From the NCBI GenBank assembly GCA_017614995.1, contig JAGAAX010000062.1, positions 1 to 64,000 of the forward strand: a stretch of 64,000 nt of DNA, in the 5' to 3' direction. The notes below the pieces were generated by a model. It had not been told where the DNA came from and ran no database searches. It saw only the letters and a program-made list of their open reading frames with translations. This DNA comes from Spirochaetaceae bacterium. Lineage in GTDB: Bacteria; Spirochaetota; Spirochaetia; Treponematales; Treponemataceae. Of the stretch, positions 35,380 through 42,985 are shown piece after piece. The stretch's first letter is position 1, and each line of letters starts with the position of its first letter. Position numbers and translations under genes: made by a program.

Positions 35380-36679
35380 TTTCTTTCCTCATTGTTGTTA
35401 CAAGTTTTCGTATAAGTTTCTCGTTTCTCAGCTCAGAGCGCGTTTCGTTAGCCGCAGTTTTGCTTTCCATCTGAATTTTCACAACATCAGAATTTTTGAT
35501 AAGAACATATGAATTATCTTTTAGTTTATGAACTTCCCAGCATTTAAGAATATATGTATTATCTCCGGTTGGCAGCAGTAGTCCCTGTGAGTCAACAAAA
35601 GAAATATAAACACACATCTCTTTATCTGAAAATTCCTGATACGAATCATCATCTGCATCTACCTTTTCAAAAAGAGAAGCAATAGATTTTTTGTTTTTTA
35701 TCTCGTTGAAATCTGCCGGCAGCTCAAAAGACCAGTTTCCGTCATTTGAAAAAAATCTTACAGTCTTATTCAACTGACACTGAAAAACAAAACAGTAAGT
35801 TATAATTGCTATAATTAGTACAATTCCATAAATTTTGTAGAAAACAGGATTTTTCTGTGCCAATTCATGTTCTTTTGAGATGTTTTTGGCAATAAAGACA
35901 GCGTTAATTATATAAACAATGATAGTAAGTACAAACGGAACTGCAAAACGCAATATGTCAAATTGAGCAAGCCTTATATTTTTGTCTATAACCGAATCCA
36001 AAAAGAAATCAAGCAAAAAAATAACAAGCATAACAATAATGGAAACAATCATATAAAAAAGCTTTTTTACATTTCTCAATTTATAAACCAAAAAACCAGA
36101 CAAAGCACATACAGATGAACAAATCAACAGCCTCACTATCAAAATTTGAATCAGATACCTTACATTCAATGATTCAAAAGCAAGAACTTCATTTAAAAAA
36201 ATTGCACAGCCGATTCCTATTCCTGTAAAACCTCCATAAATCATGCTGTCAATGAATTCATCAAAAGAAGCAAGCCTGAAAACATATAAATCAAAAACTA
36301 TATATATAGAAAGAATTGGCAAAAGTACAAATTTTAAAAGCCAAAAATGCGGCACTTCCGGCTGAACCGCAGAAGCAAATATTCTGTCAAAAATTGAAAG
36401 CATAAAAAAATGAATAAACAATGCAGAACAGAAAGTGTGTAAAATTGATTTACATGGTTCTTTCTTAATCTTATCCATATTCCAATAAGTAAAAATCCAG
36501 AACGAAGCCATAAAAATCATTATCATGAAAAGAATAAAACAGCTTGAAAAATTAGAATTTTCAAGTTCAATTGTACAGATTTTTGTAAAACTCAGTACAT
36601 AAAAAACTACAGCAAGAATAAGTGATGCAATTGCCGCACTTATGACCTTTTTTGAAACATTATCAACAGAATCTTCCAT
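35369..36679 (-). CDS. polytopic membrane protein, possibly PrsW-like
   Basis: A 436-residue protein with about eight membrane helices in its first 320 residues and a soluble C-terminal domain of ~115 residues (NGDWSFEL-type opening NDGNWSFELPADFNEI). One segment, FDEFIDSMIYGGFTGIGIG, resembles the conserved IDGxVYGxxxGLGF region of PrsW-type intramembrane proteases, but the paired glutamates of that family are not clear, so protease activity is not claimed. It sits 2 bp behind the small RyR gene and overlaps the trypsin gene by 11 bp. Confidence 0.7.
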   Translation of the reverse strand: MEDSVDNVSKKVISAAIASLILAVVFYVLSFTKICTIELENSNFSSCFILFMIMIFMASFWIFTYWNMDKIKKEPCKSILHTFCSALFIHFFMLSIFDRIFASAVQPEVPHFWLLKFVLLPILSIYIVFDLYVFRLASFDEFIDSMIYGGFTGIGIGCAIFLNEVLAFESLNVRYLIQILIVRLLICSSVCALSGFLVYKLRNVKKLFYMIVSIIVMLVIFLLDFFLDSVIDKNIRLAQFDILRFAVPFVLTIIVYIINAVFIAKNISKEHELAQKNPVFYKIYGIVLIIAIITYCFVFQCQLNKTVRFFSNDGNWSFELPADFNEIKNKKSIASLFEKVDADDDSYQEFSDKEMCVYISFVDSQGLLLPTGDNTYILKCWEVHKLKDNSYVLIKNSDVVKIQMESKTAANETRSELRNEKLIRKLVTTMRKENEK

Positions 36680-36681
36680 AA

Positions 36682-36939
36682 TTATGTCGTCCTTGAAATT
36701 GAATAACCAAGCGCAGTTAATGCATTTATAACAGTCCTGGCAGTTTCTTTGTCGTATTCCTTTTCACTCTCTGGAAGTTCTGCATAAGGAACAATACAGG
36801 GAGTTGTCTTCTTTGTATCATTGCGCTCTTTGCCGTATGACCAACCGTCATTTATCCGCTTTTTCATCCAAGCAATATGAACTTGTTCAGCCAATTTTTC
36901 CAATAAATTTTCAAAGTCTGGGAAATCTTTTGAATTCAT
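36682..36939 (-). CDS. stand-alone RyR-domain protein
   Basis: An 85-residue protein that is essentially one RyR domain: AEQVHIAWMKKRINDGWSYG, then TPCIVPYAELPESEKEYD and a closing helix. This matches the bacterial single-RyR proteins very well. RyR repeats of animal ryanodine receptors share this fold; bacterial copies often sit beside nucleotide-signalling and conflict genes. First gene of the operon that ends with the caspase protein at 21523; AAGGTG lies 11 bp upstream of the ATG. Cytosolic; ligand unknown. Confidence 0.88.
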   Translation of the reverse strand: MNSKDFPDFENLLEKLAEQVHIAWMKKRINDGWSYGKERNDTKKTTPCIVPYAELPESEKEYDKETARTVINALTALGYSISRTT

Positions 36940-36974
36940 CTATAATATAGCACCTTACTTTGACAGTATATTAA

Positions 36975-37004
36975 ATACTAAGTTCATTTTAACTGTTACG
37001 TCAA
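36975..37004 (-). promoter_or_regulatory. candidate promoter of the eight-gene TIR/caspase operon
   Basis: On the minus strand TTGACG (37004-36999), 18-bp spacer, TAGTAT (36980-36975), giving a leader of about 30 nt that contains AAGGTG. The -10 is a 4/6 match only. It is back to back with the esterase gene at 37101. Confidence 0.4.
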
Positions 37005-37100
37005 GGAATATTTTCCGTCCAAAAATATGCATTTTTAAACATATCCAAAACGGCAAAAGCAGTTTATACTTTTTTTAACGCTAAAAAGTAGGAGCTGAAA

Positions 37101-38012
37101 ATGCAAAAAATTGGGTTTATTCTTTTAATTGTGGAGCTGGTGTTTTCAAGCTGTTTTATAAGCTGCGCTTCAACAGCTGAAAAATCTGAAAAAAGCGGCG
37201 CAAGCAAAGTTTCTTCTATTATACAGGAGCCGTCTGCTTCAATTGAAAATCTTGTGATTGACCAGACAAAGTACGCTGATTCAGCTAAAAGCGGAATTGC
37301 AAGAGAAAGATACACATGCACTTACAAAGGCACAGAGCGGAGCTTTATTCTCTGCCGTGCGCCGCAGTTTGCACCAAAATATCTGATTATAATGCTTCAT
37401 GGCTACGGCAACAGCGGCGAAAGCTTTATGAACGAAATTGCGCTCGACGAAAAGGCTGTAAAAGAAGGCTTTGTGCTGCTTTTTGTTGACGGCATACCTG
37501 ACCCAGATGACAAGGCTTCTGCCAGCGGCTGGAATTCAGGCTTAAAAGATTCTTCAAAAGACGATTTAGGCTTTCTAAAAGCTCTTTCAAAAACTTTTCA
37601 GGCTGAATATTCAATTTCAAGGGAGCAGACTTTTGCAGCCGGCTTCAGCAACGGCGCATTTATGATTCACAGGCTGGCAGTTGAAGCTTCTGAACAATTT
37701 GCAGCGCTTGCAAGTGTTGCAGGCTTTTTGCCGGAATCTGTCTGGAACAGACGCCCGGAAAGCATTTCAGCGGCTTTTCTTCAGATTAACGGCACAAAAG
37801 ACAACGTCGTGCCGATGAACACGACTGGCACAGCAAAATACAATAAGAATCCGGCAATTGAAGACGTAATTGAATATTACAAAAACGCCTGTCCAAATCC
37901 TGACAGAGTAAAGCATATCATAATTGACGGCGGACGCCACTCATGGCCGGAAGAAAGATTCTGCGGCTTTGATGTTGACCAGGTGATTATAGACTTTTTC
38001 TTAAGCCGCTAG
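37101..38012 (+). CDS. lipoprotein esterase of the PHB-depolymerase/feruloyl-esterase type
   Basis: A 303-residue alpha/beta hydrolase. The N-terminus is a lipoprotein-type signal with cysteines at 18 and 22 (VFSSC and FISC). The hydrolase has the oxyanion region LHGYGNSGESF, the nucleophile elbow GFSNGAF, an Asp candidate in NGTKDNVVP and the catalytic His in GGRHSWP. This matches the LpqC/poly(3-hydroxybutyrate) depolymerase-like family, which in gut bacteria usually acts as carbohydrate esterase. Likely surface- or periplasm-anchored. TAGGAG lies 6 bp upstream of the ATG. Single gene, divergent from the TIR/caspase operon. Confidence 0.88.
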   Translation: MQKIGFILLIVELVFSSCFISCASTAEKSEKSGASKVSSIIQEPSASIENLVIDQTKYADSAKSGIARERYTCTYKGTERSFILCRAPQFAPKYLIIMLHGYGNSGESFMNEIALDEKAVKEGFVLLFVDGIPDPDDKASASGWNSGLKDSSKDDLGFLKALSKTFQAEYSISREQTFAAGFSNGAFMIHRLAVEASEQFAALASVAGFLPESVWNRRPESISAAFLQINGTKDNVVPMNTTGTAKYNKNPAIEDVIEYYKNACPNPDRVKHIIIDGGRHSWPEERFCGFDVDQVIIDFFLSR

Positions 38013-38037
38013 CACTGTTTTTCAGACAAGTCAATTA

Positions 38038-38155
38038 AATAGCTCGAATATCGAGTTTTCAGAATTGCGGTGGCTGAGCGTAGTCGAAGCCACAATTGGT
38101 AAATCGGTTATTTCGACTTCGCTCAACAACCGATTTCCGCTAAAAAGCACGAATT
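38038..38155. repeat. palindromic intergenic repeat cluster
   Basis: Three palindromes in a row: CTCGAATATCGAG (about 38042-38054), GTGGCTGAGCGTAGTCGAAGCCAC in two arms near 38070-38093, and AAATCGGTT/AACCGATTT around the core TTCGACTTCGCTCA (38101-38136). The GAGCGTAGTCGAAG/CTTCGCTCA core is a common type of dispersed bacterial intergenic repeat. Not coding. Confidence 0.6.
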
Positions 38156-38206
38156 TTAAAAAACTCAAAATTGGGGGTAAATAACAGATAAATGACAAAA
38201 TTTTAG

Positions 38207-38234
38207 TTGACTGTCAAAATAATTGCTGTATAAT
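38207..38234 (+). promoter_or_regulatory. sigma-70 promoter of the flotillin gene
   Basis: TTGACT (38207-38212), 16-bp spacer, TATAAT (38229-38234); start codon at 38271 with GTGAGGGA as ribosome site. Confidence 0.75.
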
Positions 38235-38270
38235 AAACCGTAATAAAGTAAATTAAAGTGAGGGACAATC

Positions 38271-39758
38271 ATGACATCGATTATTGCACTAATCGTAGTA
38301 GTAATTCTTTTCTTATTCTTCTTGATTTCTTACAAGAAAGTACCCAAAAACAGAATCGGCATCCGCGTCGGTCCGTTCGGCTCAAAGACAGTAACAGGTA
38401 AAGCTATCTTTGTAATTCCGTTCTTACAGCGGATTGACTACATGACGCTTGAAAACATTCAGGTTGATTTTGTCTCAAAAGATTCAATACCGACACAGGA
38501 CGCCATCAACATCAAAGTTGACGCAGTTGCAAATATTGCTGTTTCGCAAGACCCTGAAACAATGAAACGTGCCGCCGCAAAGTTTATCGGCTATTCGACC
38601 GGCGACATTGCTCAAGTTGTTACGCCTGTTCTTGAAGGTAACATCCGCGAAATTATCTCGCAGATTAAGCTCAAAGATTTGATTCAGGGCGACAAGAAAG
38701 TTCTTTCTGAAAAAGTTGTAGAAAACGTAAAACCGAATCTCTTTGACCTTGGTCTTGAGCTTACAACATTCAATATTCAGAATTTTAAAGACGACAACGG
38801 AGTAATCAATAACCTCGGTATTGAAAACACTGTTGCCATTTCTAAAGATGCCGCAAAAGCAAAAGCCGCCGCCGAAGCAGAAGTGAAGATTGCACAGGCT
38901 CAGGCTGATAAAGACGCAAACGATGCGCGCGTTGCCGCCGAGCTCGAAATAGCCCAGAAGCAGAACGAGCTTGCAATCAAAAAAGCGTCACTCCAGCTTC
39001 AGGCTGACACAGAAGCCGCAAAGGCAGAGGCCGCAAAAGGCATTGAAACTGAAAATCAGCGCAAGGTGCTCGAAATAAAGGCGGCCGAAGCCAACATCGC
39101 AAAGCAGGAAAAGCAGATTGAAATTCAGGAAAAGGAAGTTTCAATCAAAGAAAAGGCTCTTGACGCAGAAGTTAAGAAAACCGCCGAAGCGCAGAAATAT
39201 GCCGCACAGCAAAAAGCCGATGCTGAATTGTACTCGCGCCAGAAACAGGCTGAAGCAGAAGCCTTTGAAATGCAGCGACAGGCTGAGGCAGAAGCTTTTC
39301 AGCGCCAGAAAAAGGCAGAAGCCGAAAAAGTTGCAATGGAAAACGAAGCCGCCGGTAAAAAAGCTATTGCCGAAGCCGTTCAGGCTCAGGGTGAAGCAGA
39401 AGCTGCCGCAATTAAGGCAAAGCTTGTTGCAGAAGCAGACGGTATGCGCGAAAAGGCTGAGGCGCTCAAACAGTACGGTGACGCCGCAAAACAGCAGATG
39501 CAGCTTGATGCGCTCAAAGTCTACTTTGAGCAGCTTCCGAAAATTGCTGAAGCTTCGGGCAAGGCTTATCAGAACGTCGATAAGATTTACATGTACGGCG
39601 GCGATTCTTCAAAGCTGACAAAAGATATAATGACAAACATAACCCAAGTTTCAGAGAGCTTAGGCGAAACATTGGGCTTAGACTTGAAATCTGTTCTCGG
39701 CAAATTAATCGAAAATAAAATAGAAGGCAAAGCCGAAAAAACGCCGGATAAAAAATAA
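38271..39758 (+). CDS. flotillin-like SPFH-domain protein
   Basis: A 495-residue protein: an N-terminal membrane helix (3-22), an SPFH/band-7 domain at about 25-205 (KVPKNRIGIRVGPFG), then a long Ala/Glu/Lys-rich coiled coil (about 205-420) with EA repeats (QAEAEAFEMQ, QAEAEAFQRQ) and a short flotillin C-terminal domain. Flotillins organise membrane microdomains and oligomerise through these coils. Length is normal. No NfeD gene is adjacent, unlike many bacterial flotillin operons. Monocistronic, with its own promoter. Confidence 0.92.
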   Translation: MTSIIALIVVVILFLFFLISYKKVPKNRIGIRVGPFGSKTVTGKAIFVIPFLQRIDYMTLENIQVDFVSKDSIPTQDAINIKVDAVANIAVSQDPETMKRAAAKFIGYSTGDIAQVVTPVLEGNIREIISQIKLKDLIQGDKKVLSEKVVENVKPNLFDLGLELTTFNIQNFKDDNGVINNLGIENTVAISKDAAKAKAAAEAEVKIAQAQADKDANDARVAAELEIAQKQNELAIKKASLQLQADTEAAKAEAAKGIETENQRKVLEIKAAEANIAKQEKQIEIQEKEVSIKEKALDAEVKKTAEAQKYAAQQKADAELYSRQKQAEAEAFEMQRQAEAEAFQRQKKAEAEKVAMENEAAGKKAIAEAVQAQGEAEAAAIKAKLVAEADGMREKAEALKQYGDAAKQQMQLDALKVYFEQLPKIAEASGKAYQNVDKIYMYGGDSSKLTKDIMTNITQVSESLGETLGLDLKSVLGKLIENKIEGKAEKTPDKK

Positions 39759-40163
39759 GTGGATTTTTGGCACTTGGAAGTGCCACAAACTTAGGGGCAC
39801 GACACCGCTCTACTTCGGAAGCGGCGGTTTCTTGCCCCTAAAACCCCATTCTTCCTCAGCACCGTTCAAGGGGGTTTCCCCTTGAAAATCCCCTTTCTCT
39901 GTCCAAGTCTGTCATTTCCGCGCTTGACGCGGGAATCTTTTTTTGGCTGTTGAACACAGGCTGTCGGTTTTTGAGCTACAAAGACTGTCTGTTTTTGCTC
40001 TGCAAAAACAGACCCTTTTCGCCAAATAGGCTTTATTTATAGAATAAGTTACTGCGAAAAGAGTTTCGCCGATTGAACTTTGTTTGAAGAACAAGCTATT
40101 GCGAAAAGAGACCTTAAAAATTCCCGTTTCGATGTTTTTGTTTCAAGCTGGTAAATATCGTTA
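39759..40163. other. intergenic region with several hairpins
   Basis: No gene seen. GGCACTT-gg-AAGTGCC at 39769-39784 follows the flotillin stop and may help end its transcript. TAGGGGCA/TGCCCCTA (39792-39840) encloses CCGCT/AGCGG in a larger cruciform-like hairpin. CCGCG-cttga-CGCGG followed by T-rich sequence lies near 39918-39944 and looks terminator-like. The rest is unremarkable. Confidence 0.55.
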
Positions 40164-40192
40164 TTGACGGCACAATATATATATTGTACATT
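40164..40192 (+). promoter_or_regulatory. hicAB promoter with a 16-bp palindromic operator
   Basis: TTGACG (40164-40169), 17-bp spacer, TACATT (40187-40192). The spacer contains the perfect palindrome ACAATATATATATTGT (40172-40187), a likely site for the HTH of HicB. The ATG at 40199 is 6 bp beyond the -10, so the message may be leaderless. Confidence 0.7.
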
Positions 40193-40198
40193 ATTGAT

Positions 40199-40420
40199 AT
40201 GGGAATGACGGCAAAACAAGTAATGAAAATACTGAAAAATAACGGTTGGAAGCTGGCAAGAATAAACAGCTCTCACCATATCTTTGTAAAAGAAGGTTTT
40301 GACCGTCCTGTACCTGTTCCATTCCATAAAGGGAAAGATGATAATCTCGGCGATTTTGCAAAGGATATTTTGAGAGAAGCAAATATAGACCCAAAGACAT
40401 TAAAGGAGATACAGAAATGA
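40199..40420 (+). CDS. hicA: HicA-type mRNA interferase toxin
   Basis: A 73-residue HicA toxin with the dsRNA-binding-like fold and the active-site segment RINSSHHIFVK, where the His is catalytic, and the GDFAKDILREA ending usual for the family. It cleaves mRNA independently of the ribosome. An ATG two codons later (40205) is also possible. It is translationally coupled to hicB through ATGA at 40417-40420. Promoter and operator directly upstream. Confidence 0.9.
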   Translation: MGMTAKQVMKILKNNGWKLARINSSHHIFVKEGFDRPVPVPFHKGKDDNLGDFAKDILREANIDPKTLKEIQK

Positions 40421-40815
40421 TTTACAACTGCGATATAACGGAAAAAGATGGAAAATTTATTGCCCAATTCCCCGATATGACAAACGTTCTTACTTACGGT
40501 TCTTCTTTAGAAGAAGCTCTCGAAATGGCAAAAGATGCTCTTGATGGTGTTCTGTCTGTTGATATTGAAAACGGTTTCCCCATTCCCCCTTCAAAATATA
40601 CCGGCGGTTATCCTGTGGAAGTTTCTCCGAAAGTCGCCTTTGTCATTGAACTGAGAAAGGCTCGAGCAGAAAAATCACTGAAAGAAGTTGCCGAAAAAGC
40701 CGGAATGACCTATCAGCAATATCAGCGGTTAGAAAATCCCCGCAAGACAAACCCAACTTTGGAAACACTCTATAAATTGCAGAAAGTTTTCAACCACCCT
40801 TTTTTGGCATTATAA
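40417..40815 (+). CDS. hicB: HicB-type antitoxin with HTH
   Basis: A 132-residue HicB antitoxin. The N-terminal half is the partial RNase H-like HicB fold (YNCDITEKDGKFIAQFPD). The C-terminal half is a helix-turn-helix (KSLKEVAEKAGMTYQQYQRL), the DNA-binding module expected to sit on the palindrome at 40172-40187. Overlaps hicA by 4 bp. Confidence 0.92.
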   Translation: MIYNCDITEKDGKFIAQFPDMTNVLTYGSSLEEALEMAKDALDGVLSVDIENGFPIPPSKYTGGYPVEVSPKVAFVIELRKARAEKSLKEVAEKAGMTYQQYQRLENPRKTNPTLETLYKLQKVFNHPFLAL

Positions 40816-40851
40816 GTCGTTTTCAATTAAAACTTAAATCTTCGCCTTTGC

Positions 40852-41101
40852 AGTAGTGCGCCGATTTTTCCCTATTTACAAGTTTCCGCAAGAAAGTCTA
40901 AGAAAACAGCTTTGTACAAGTTCTCTCAAGTTTTGTGCTTTGCACAAAACTTGTAGTGGTGCGCCGATTTTTCTATAAATTCCTAAATTTTTTAAATAGT
41001 CCTTTCTGCTCCATTTACAAGTTTCCGCATACCGGAAACTTGGTCGTTTCGCTAGGAAAACTTAAAGATTTTGGTTAATCCAAAGGCGAAACACCTTGAC
41101 C
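40852..41101. repeat. direct repeats, a 12-bp hairpin and two-hairpin element copy 3
   Basis: This gene-free stretch (40816-41147) holds two copies of GTAGTG(GT)GCGCCGATTTTTC (about 40852 and 40952), two copies of TTTACAAGTTTCCGCA (about 40876 and 41015), the perfect hairpin CAAGTTTTGTGC-ttt-GCACAAAACTTG (40927-40953), and the third copy of the two-hairpin element: CAAGTTTCCG/CGGAAACTTG (41018-41042), then GTTTCGC/GCGAAAC (41046-41092) across a 33-nt loop. Confidence 0.7.
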
Positions 41102-41147
41102 TTTCCGTTGCGTAAACCTTTAGACTTAGCCATAATAGAGGTGAAAC

Positions 41148-42347
41148 ATGAAATATACAGTTGGTGAATTGGCGCGGAAAACAGGGCTTACTACAAGGAC
41201 TATCCGCTTTTATGACGAAAAGGGCATTCTTACGCCTTGCGGCTATGCTGAAAACGGCTACAGACTTTATAATCTGAAAAGCATTGAAACACTTGAGAAA
41301 ATTCTTCTATTGAAATTCTTAGGTTTTTCAATTGAAGAAATCGGAACGCTCATCAAAAGCCAGGATGAAACCCTTGCCGCTTCTCTTAAAAAGCAGGAAG
41401 AAATTCTTCTTGAGAAAAAAAATCATATCGAAAGGCTTATACAGGCAGTTCAGCTTGCAGGAAGCAAAGCACAGGAAACGGCAGATACAGATTCTTGGGC
41501 ACTTTTGAAAGACATTGTGGACATGACGAAGAACCGCGAACTTATCGATACGCAGTATCAGACTGACGAAAATCTGAACAAGCGCATTTCGATTCACGCT
41601 TATAGCACAGCTAAGACAGAGTGGTTTCAATGGCTTTTTGAGAAAATTCAGCTTAAAGCGGGAATGAAAATTCTTGAAATCGGCTGCGGCAACGCCCTTT
41701 TCTGGAAAAACGTTGCGGATAAACTGCCGTCAAATCTTGAGATTCATCTTACAGATTATTCTCTCGGAATGCTTGAAAAGGCAAAGCTTGTGGCAGACGA
41801 AATTTGCAGAAAATATCCTGAAAAGAATCTGAAATTCGTTTTTCAGCAGAAAGATGCGACAGCTTTTTCTTACCCCACCGGCGGTTTTGACCGAATAATG
41901 GCAAATCACTGTCTTTATCATTTTGAAAAATCTTCGAGGCCGGGGCTTTACCGCAAAATTGCAGAACTTCTCAAAGACGACGGCATTTTTTCATGCACTT
42001 TAATCGGCAGAACGCACATCAGGGAACTTTTGCAGTTGACTGCAAGATACTTTCCGGAAATCAAGTTTATGACCGGCGAATTTGACATACTGCTTGAGAC
42101 TGCATCAGACGAGCTTAAGGATTTTTTCAAAGTCAATTCGGTTGAGGAGCACGAAAATGACCTGCTCGTGCCGGATGAAGAGGTTGTGTTCAATTATGTC
42201 AGCTCTTTTTCTGAAGAAGCGGCTGAAACACTGAACGCACACCGCGAAATGTTTTTGCAGGCTATCCGCGACGAGATGAACGACAACGGCGACATGTTCA
42301 TCCACAAATCGACCGGCATTGTAATGTGTACAAAACTTAAAAAGTGA
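41148..42347 (+). CDS. MerR-family regulator fused to a SAM-dependent methyltransferase
   Basis: A 399-residue fusion. Residues 1-70 are a MerR winged helix (YTVGELARKTGLTTRTIRFYDEKG). A dimerising coiled coil follows at about 75-110. From about 150 a class I methyltransferase begins, with motif I LEIGCGNA at 176-183 and post-motif LTDYSLGML. MerR-methyltransferase fusions occur in Firmicutes and some spirochaetes; the methylated substrate is unknown, but it is likely the inducing compound or a related toxin. GAGGTG stands upstream of the ATG. Converges with the thi operon, with 5 bp between stops. Confidence 0.88.
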   Translation: MKYTVGELARKTGLTTRTIRFYDEKGILTPCGYAENGYRLYNLKSIETLEKILLLKFLGFSIEEIGTLIKSQDETLAASLKKQEEILLEKKNHIERLIQAVQLAGSKAQETADTDSWALLKDIVDMTKNRELIDTQYQTDENLNKRISIHAYSTAKTEWFQWLFEKIQLKAGMKILEIGCGNALFWKNVADKLPSNLEIHLTDYSLGMLEKAKLVADEICRKYPEKNLKFVFQQKDATAFSYPTGGFDRIMANHCLYHFEKSSRPGLYRKIAELLKDDGIFSCTLIGRTHIRELLQLTARYFPEIKFMTGEFDILLETASDELKDFFKVNSVEEHENDLLVPDEEVVFNYVSSFSEEAAETLNAHREMFLQAIRDEMNDNGDMFIHKSTGIVMCTKLKK

Positions 42348-42352
42348 AATCA

Positions 42353-42985
42353 TCAATGCCGGAAAAGCGAGAATGTTGTATTATCTTCTATATTATAAGC
42401 GTATTTGCTTTCGGCAAAAAGCCCGGAAACAAAGCTTTTCTGCAGGAGATAATACACATTCAAGTCGCCGCCGGCTCTTTTCCATGCGGCTTCGTGCGTG
42501 TCGCTAAGCTTTTTCCAGACAATTTTTGAAGCGCTCTGTGCTACAATTTCTTTGGTCTGTTCATCAACCATGCCGTCAAGCACAAAATCATTATAGATTC
42601 CAAAAGCCTGTTTTGCGTCCGAAACAGAAGAAATCTGCATGTCTTTACCGGCCTGAAAGCACGAATTTGCAAGCGCCTCAAGAAAGCCCGCGTTCATTTT
42701 GAGCAGTTCTGTAACAGCAAATGCAAACCTGTTTTCTGCTGTCTTTGTATACATCGAAAGAAACTGCATCGGAGCGGAAACATCAACAACCTGAGCAAAT
42801 TCGCCCTCAGGTATACCGCCACAATTCATGTCGATATAGTCCATAAGTGTTGCGTTGCCGCACTGCACACCGTAAAAGCCTATCTGGTTTGCAATGCTCC
42901 CTAAAAGCTTAATCTTGTTGAAGTGTCCGATTAACTCGCTTGATTCTGTCAGCTTCGGGTCAATTCCATTTGTTTCAGCATTCAT
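42353..42985 (-). CDS. hypothetical protein at the end of the thiamine transport operon
   Basis: A 210-residue soluble, mostly helical protein I do not recognise. It overlaps the end of thiQ by 11 bp and is therefore under TPP-riboswitch control. Conserved-looking segments include NQIGFYGVQCGNATLMDYID and SNSCFQAGKDMQ-like helices. No signal peptide or membrane helix. The start at 42985 gives the natural 4th-gene overlap; a longer frame reaches 43012. A role in thiamin or pyrimidine salvage is possible only by position. Confidence 0.75.
   Translation of the reverse strand: MNAETNGIDPKLTESSELIGHFNKIKLLGSIANQIGFYGVQCGNATLMDYIDMNCGGIPEGEFAQVVDVSAPMQFLSMYTKTAENRFAFAVTELLKMNAGFLEALANSCFQAGKDMQISSVSDAKQAFGIYNDFVLDGMVDEQTKEIVAQSASKIVWKKLSDTHEAAWKRAGGDLNVYYLLQKSFVSGLFAESKYAYNIEDNTTFSLFRH

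Noticed and set aside
21523-36939. Thoeris, CBASS or Pycsar system
   Set aside because: No ThsA-type SLOG or Sir2 effector, no CD-NTase and no nucleotide cyclase is encoded among the TIR genes.
12556-36939. Genomic island bounded by tRNA or integrase
   Set aside because: No integrase, transposase or tRNA is found at either end, so island borders cannot be set.
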